NCBI GenBank assembly: GCA_023614405.1
Contig: CM042693.1
Location: 159,046,731 to 159,110,730 of the forward strand
Length of the DNA stretch: 64,000 nt
From: Avena insularis
Taxonomy: Eukaryota > Streptophyta > Magnoliopsida > Poales > Poaceae
Reading direction: 5' to 3'
The notes under the pieces were generated by a model that was not told the origin of the DNA, ran no database searches, and worked only from the letters and a program-made list of their open reading frames with translations. Made by a program: the position numbers and the translations under genes. Within the stretch, counting starts at the first letter, position 1. Each line of letters starts with the position of its first letter. This document shows, in pieces, positions 59,862 to 64,000 of this stretch.

Positions 59862-60860
59862 CCACGAAATAGGACTTTCCTTATATGAATCTTATTCTCC
59901 GGGCCATTCCGGATCTCCTCGTGATATCCCGGATCCCATCCGAGACTCCAAACAACATTCGGTATCCCTACTAACATTCCATATCTACTAAACAACATAG
60001 AATCCTTAAGTGTGTCTCCCTACGGTTCATGAATTATGCGGACATGAGCAAGACACTTCTCCGATCAATAACCAATAGAGAAATCTAGAAATTCATATGG
60101 CTCCCACATATTTCTATGATTACTTTGCGATCGAGTGAACCACTTCCATACGATACCAATTTCCCTTTGTCTCACGATAGTTTACTTATCCGAGGTTTTG
60201 ATTGTCGGTATCTCTGCATACCTAGTTCAACCTCGTTACCAATAAGTACTCTTTTCTCGTTCCCGTGATATGTGATCCCTTGTGAACCAGTCACATGCTT
60301 GCAAGCTAATTGGATGACATTCCACCGAGAGGGCCCAGAGTATATCTATCTGTCATATGGATGGACAAATCCCACTCTTGATCCATGTGCCTCAATCCAT
60401 ACTTTGAACACTCAATGCCACCTTTATAGCCACCCAGTTACGGTGTGGTGTTTGATGTTATCAAAGCATCCTTCCGGTGATGGTGATTAACATGATATCA
60501 TGGTCGAAGGAATTAGGTTACTATGTATCAGAAAGCTTATAGCAAACAAACTATTGAAATGACTTGATCTTAATGCTACGCTTATCTATAGGAGTATGTC
60601 CATCATACCATTCTCCTAATGATATGATCTTGTTATTAATAACATATCAATGTTCATGATCGAGAAACCACGATCATCTATTAATCAACAAGCTAGTATT
60701 ATAAAGAGGCTTTACCAGGGACTCTAATTTAGTTTACAAATCACACAAGTATTAATGTTTCCGGTTAATACCACTATAGCATGAATGTAAACATTTATCA
60801 TAAACACAAAGATATAATAATAACCACTTTTATTATTGCCTCTAGGGCATATCACCAACA
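59862..60860 (-). mobile_element. C3 5' LTR, truncated
   Basis: It matches 55872-56870 closely and keeps the outer LTR end (TGTTGGTGATATGCCCTAG on the minus strand). It is fused at about 59862 (GTGCCGAC then CACGAAATAGG) to internal sequence, so the deletion removed the LTR interior through protease. Confidence 0.9.
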
Positions 60861-62241
60861 AAGATGATTAGCATCTTCCCTCTTGGAACCCACGGATTTT
60901 CAAAGATAAACTATCTTGGGTTATACCCTAGTGCAAAGTTTTCAAAATAAAACCCTTGGAAAGAGGCATCCTTTCCAAGTGGAAGTTTTACTAAAGAAAA
61001 TATAAGGTGGATGAAGAGAAAGATAATGAAGAGGAAGATCAGTAAATAAAAGTAAGTAAGAGAAAGGAAGAGATGTTCTAAGCCAATGTTCGGAACAATT
61101 TTATCCATGCAACCACATTACCCAGACGATGGGGCTTAGCTTGTAGTTTGTGATCTTTAGCCGGGGCTACTCTTACTCGCTAAAGGGGATAAATCCCCTG
61201 AAATCCGTGCTACCTGTAGGGTAAATCATTGGTGCAACAATTGGGTCTCTTGCGGACGGTATGCTTTTAGGTAGTACGGATGGAAGATTGTCACTATTGC
61301 TACCGGTCAGGCTTCGGTCTGGAGGTAGGGGTCAGTACGGGAGGAAGGACCAGGGTCGTCATACCCCGTACTCGTACCGGAGAGATAAACCCAAAAGTAC
61401 AAGCCACCGTTGCTAGGGATGGACAAATGAAAAGCGTAAGTTTGATTGTCCGAGCCCCTGTATACCGTGTGTAGCAGGCCGTGGTTTTATCCCGACGGAT
61501 GTATTGATTCTTGTGGGTAAAGTGCACAAACTCTGCAGAGTGTAATCTATTCGAATAGCCGTGTCCACGATCAAGGACGGTTGGGATGGCAAGTTCTAGG
61601 AGGACCCTTCGGTTAAGTTGTGATGAAATAAAGGATGTGACTTGGTGATGAGGAAAAGATAAGAATAATATGGGTTTTGGCCAGAGAAGGTCGAAAAGGT
61701 TTTACAAAGGGTTTTTACAACAAAACGTTTTCTAAATCTTTTTAACAAGGATGTGGAGTTGTCCGGATTTCCAAAAAGGAGGCATATGTTATAAAAATCT
61801 TTTTCAACAAAGATATAGAGATGCCAATGTTAGGTCTTTAAAAAACAACTATAGTGTAGAGATATCTCGCCACAACCAGATATGCATTATCTTATTACCT
61901 TGTCTCGGTGGTTTGCGACTACATTCAAAGTACTCACTGGCATTGTCCCTGGCTATTTACTTGGCCAAATTGCAGATGTTAAAAAGGAACGAAGGTGCTG
62001 ACATCTATGCGAGATAGGCCGTCTTCCCAGTCAGTTACCTGTAGGTTAAGGCACGGGCTCTTTGCCGAAGACTTCCGCTACTTGTGTTGTAATTGCCATA
62101 ATGGCCACCTTGTAAGTTTTGTACTCGATAATTATGGATGATGTAATGATACTAGTCGGTTATGCTCATGGCTCACTAATCATGGGAACGTAAATTGTAT
62201 GCATAACGGGTATTCTCGGACCATAAATCCGGGGTGATACA
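60861..62241 (+). mobile_element. S1 right segment
   Basis: It resumes S1 after C3 and ends GGGGTGATACA at 62241. No coding sequence is seen; the layout is shared with G1 LTRs. Confidence 0.7.
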
Positions 62242-62246
62242 ATGAT

Positions 62247-62477
62247 GCTACTGAAAGTTATTATGAGAGAGGGAAACATCGTTTTATGCATCTCAATAAT
62301 ATTAAGTTTCCCCTCTTTATGTTGAAAGTTTTGAAGTTGCACTTGTTTGGCTTTCCTATGCTTCTTGCTTTGTGCTTTCATGACTTGTTTATTTACAAGA
62401 TTATTTTTCATAGGAAGTGGGTTAGAATTAAATTCGTTTTATATTTGCTTCTTGATGCTCTCTTTTACTTCAATTAA
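62247..62477 (+). pseudogene. O1 ORF, 3' part: hydrophobic C-terminus
   Basis: After S1 and its duplication, the frame left at 41918 continues with no shift: it starts ATESYYERGKHRF and runs to TAA at 62475-62477. This half has two strongly hydrophobic stretches (FPMLLALCFHDLF and FVLYLLLDALFYF) that could be membrane segments. The acidic front half and hydrophobic end together would make a protein of roughly 220 residues. Function unknown; the S1 insertion disables this copy. Confidence 0.6.
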
Positions 62478-64000
62478 TATTTCTTATGTGAGCATCTTCT
62501 CAAACTATTATGCCTAACTTAAAGGCGTTAAAGAAAAGTACTTATTGGGAGATAACCCAAAAGTTTTAGTTGAGTCTTGGAAGTTATTACCTTTATAATA
62601 ACCTCTCCTTATCCTTTTTGTTTGGTTTTTGTGCCAATAATAACCTCTAATGAGAGAGAAGTAAGATTTGGGGAAGTTGCTGTCCTGAAACATATTTTTG
62701 TTCTTCACTATAAAAATTCATGAAATATCTATGTATGTGGGATTGAGCTGTAATTTTCTTAATAAATCCCCCAGGTTTTTAGCTAACTTTCGTTAGTTCA
62801 ACACTTTTTGATTTGATCAACAGAAGGTCTTTGAAAAAATCAGTTTTTACCTGCTGGCCTATTTTGACAGATTTCTGCCATTGTTTGCATTTTCCTCTTT
62901 CTTCATTTCCTTTTGAGTTCCTTTTGGTAAATTGAGCTCTTTGAGGGAATTGCTATAGTAGATTGTGTCTTCAATGAAAGTTTTTCTGTTTTAAAACTAA
63001 ACCCCGAAGGTTATTACTTTTGAGTGAACTAATGTTGCTAATGAAGATTGTGTGAAGTTTTGTATGAAGGAAAATTTCCAAGTGTAGGGGAAGAATGATG
63101 TAATGAGATGAATAATGGACAAAATTTCAAGCTTGGGGATGCCACCCCGTGTCACCCCAAGAAATATTCAAGAGGTACAAGCGTCAAAGCTTGGGGATGC
63201 CCAAGGAATCCCCTTCTTCATCAATAAAAATCTTAGGTCTTTCTAGACACTTCGTTTTTATTGTTTCATGCACAGTTGTGTTGTTCTTGGAGTATCTTTG
63301 TTTTTTTGTTTTTTTTGCTTTGTTTGCTGTAATAAGTTGGTTGCATACCAACACACTTCTTTTGGAGAGAGACACTCTGTTTTCATTGCCTAGAACACTC
63401 TAGTTTTCATTCCTATTGTTTTGTGAGTGTTCTCTTTTGCTAGCACTGTGTTTACCCTTAGTTTTCTTGTGCTTTAAGTTTAGAACCTTTTAGTTCTTCT
63501 TTGTGGATTTTGAGACAAGCTCACTGATCTTTATTGATTATTATCTTTGTGAGTTGTTTCAAATAAGTTGATTAGTGTTGGAAAAGTGTAGACGGTTTCA
63601 TGCTTATAGTGGTACAAAAGAGAGATTGCTTTGACTGTGTCTTAGACTTTATCATGTCATGCTAGATGTTTCTTTGACCATATGCTTAGTTATTATTTCT
63701 GTAGCATGACTTGTTCCAAACAATTGAGATTGCTTAATGTGCCTTGCAAGAATCATGCGTTGTTTTAGCATACAAAAGCATAATATTGTGGTATTCTCCT
63801 TTGATGCTTTGTTTGGGTTGACTTGGCACATGATCACACCATGTTATGACTATGAACCAGTCACCATAGACTCTATGATCATTTAGTTTTTGACTTGTGG
63901 TACCACTTTATGATTTGATTAATAATGTTTTGTCGCTTTGCATGATTATGGCCATTATTGCTCTCCTAGTTGGTCGCTCCTAGTCTTTTGCTAGCCTACA
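62478..64000 (+). mobile_element. O1 internal non-coding region, runs off the right edge
   Basis: T-rich DNA without ORFs above about 85 codons. The text is typical of Triticeae non-autonomous gypsy interiors (CTTATTGGGAGATAACCCAA near 62541; AAGCTTGGGGATGCC at 63129-63143 and again at 63187-63201, the second forming a GGGGAT...ATCCCC hairpin). The 3' LTR is not reached. Confidence 0.55.

Larger units (their letters stand above)
54996..60860 (-). mobile_element. C3: BARE/Angela-type copia element, minus strand, 5'-deleted
   Basis: Perfect duplication AAGAT (54991-54995 and 60861-60865). On its own strand the element has a truncated 5' LTR (60860 down to about 59862), then directly the end of protease, integrase, RT/RNase H and a full 3' LTR (56870 down to 54996). 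Missing are the inner 0.9 kb of the 5' LTR, the primer site, the leader, gag and most of protease. The pol remnant stays in one frame with only three stops, so it is far less decayed than C2. Confidence 0.9.
41919..62241 (+). mobile_element. S1: solo LTR of about 5.85 kb (contains nested C2 and C3)
   Basis: It starts TGTAACATCCC at 41919 and ends ...GGGGTGATACA at 62241, flanked by the perfect duplication ATGAT (41914-41918 and 62242-62246). Removing C2 and C3 leaves about 5.85 kb with TG...CA ends, no primer site, no polypurine tract and no coding domain, as expected for an LTR left by LTR-LTR recombination. Its right part resembles the G1 LTR in layout (CTCTGCAGAGTGTAATC, CCGTGTCCACGATC against CCTGCAGGGTTAAATC, CGTGTTCACGGTT), so it is a related gypsy family with unusually long LTRs. 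Confidence 0.75.

Noticed and set aside
1..64000. Host protein-coding gene
   Set aside because: Every long frame was traced to a transposable element or to composition. The only candidate, the AT-hook-like fragment at 1798-2459, is broken.

Overview
This window is repeat-filled plant DNA, almost certainly from a large grass genome of the Triticeae (wheat, barley, rye or Aegilops). The clearest clue is two BARE/Angela-type copia elements whose LTRs begin TGTTGGAATTATGCC or TGTTGGAGATATTCC. Supporting clues are a Stowaway MITE, a CACTA end, Maximus/SIRE-like and Tekay-like elements, and deep nesting. I see no intact host gene, no rRNA or tRNA gene and no CRISPR array. Every sizeable coding region belongs to a transposable element, and most are broken.

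From about 5.7 kb to the right edge the window is one nested stack that can be taken apart by target-site duplications (TSDs). The outermost layer (called O1 here) is a gypsy-type LTR element. The part of its 5' LTR seen here runs from about 5700 to 5778 and then from 40005 to 41190. Its internal region resumes at 41191-41918 and again from 62247 to the window end. Two large insertions split it. (1) G1 (5779-39999, TSD CGCGC) is a Tekay-like gypsy derivative with three LTR copies and two decayed internal domains. Its first LTR is split by N1 (6971-16646, TSD GCCGC), a minus-strand gag-only retrotransposon with 4.4-kb LTRs. Its last LTR is split by C1 (29768-39542, TSD GATGG), a copia element of Maximus/SIRE type. 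(2) S1 (41919-62241, TSD ATGAT) is a solo LTR of about 5.85 kb that landed inside the O1 reading frame. It is itself split by C2 (44199-52799, Angela/BARE type) and by C3 (54996-60860, a minus-strand BARE-type element with TSD AAGAT and a large 5' deletion).

The left 5.7 kb is older and more mixed. It holds a minus-strand LTR edge with primer-binding site and an ORF, a GC-rich gene fragment with an AT-hook-like stretch, a polypurine tract, one CACTA terminus, a possible LINE 3' end and a Stowaway MITE.

Function: O1, G1, N1 and S1 carry no usable polymerase, so they must have moved with enzymes supplied in trans. C1 and C3 keep long stretches of recognisable pol and are only lightly broken. 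C2 is riddled with frameshifts, some of which may be sequence errors. The most unusual observations are: palindromic GGCGGAT-ATCCGCC-type motifs shared by the C1 LTRs and a linker in its own pol frame; a gag in N1 with up to seven zinc knuckles; the three-LTR layout of G1; and the in-frame interruption of the O1 ORF. All element names and family assignments come from sequence features and memory, not from a database search.
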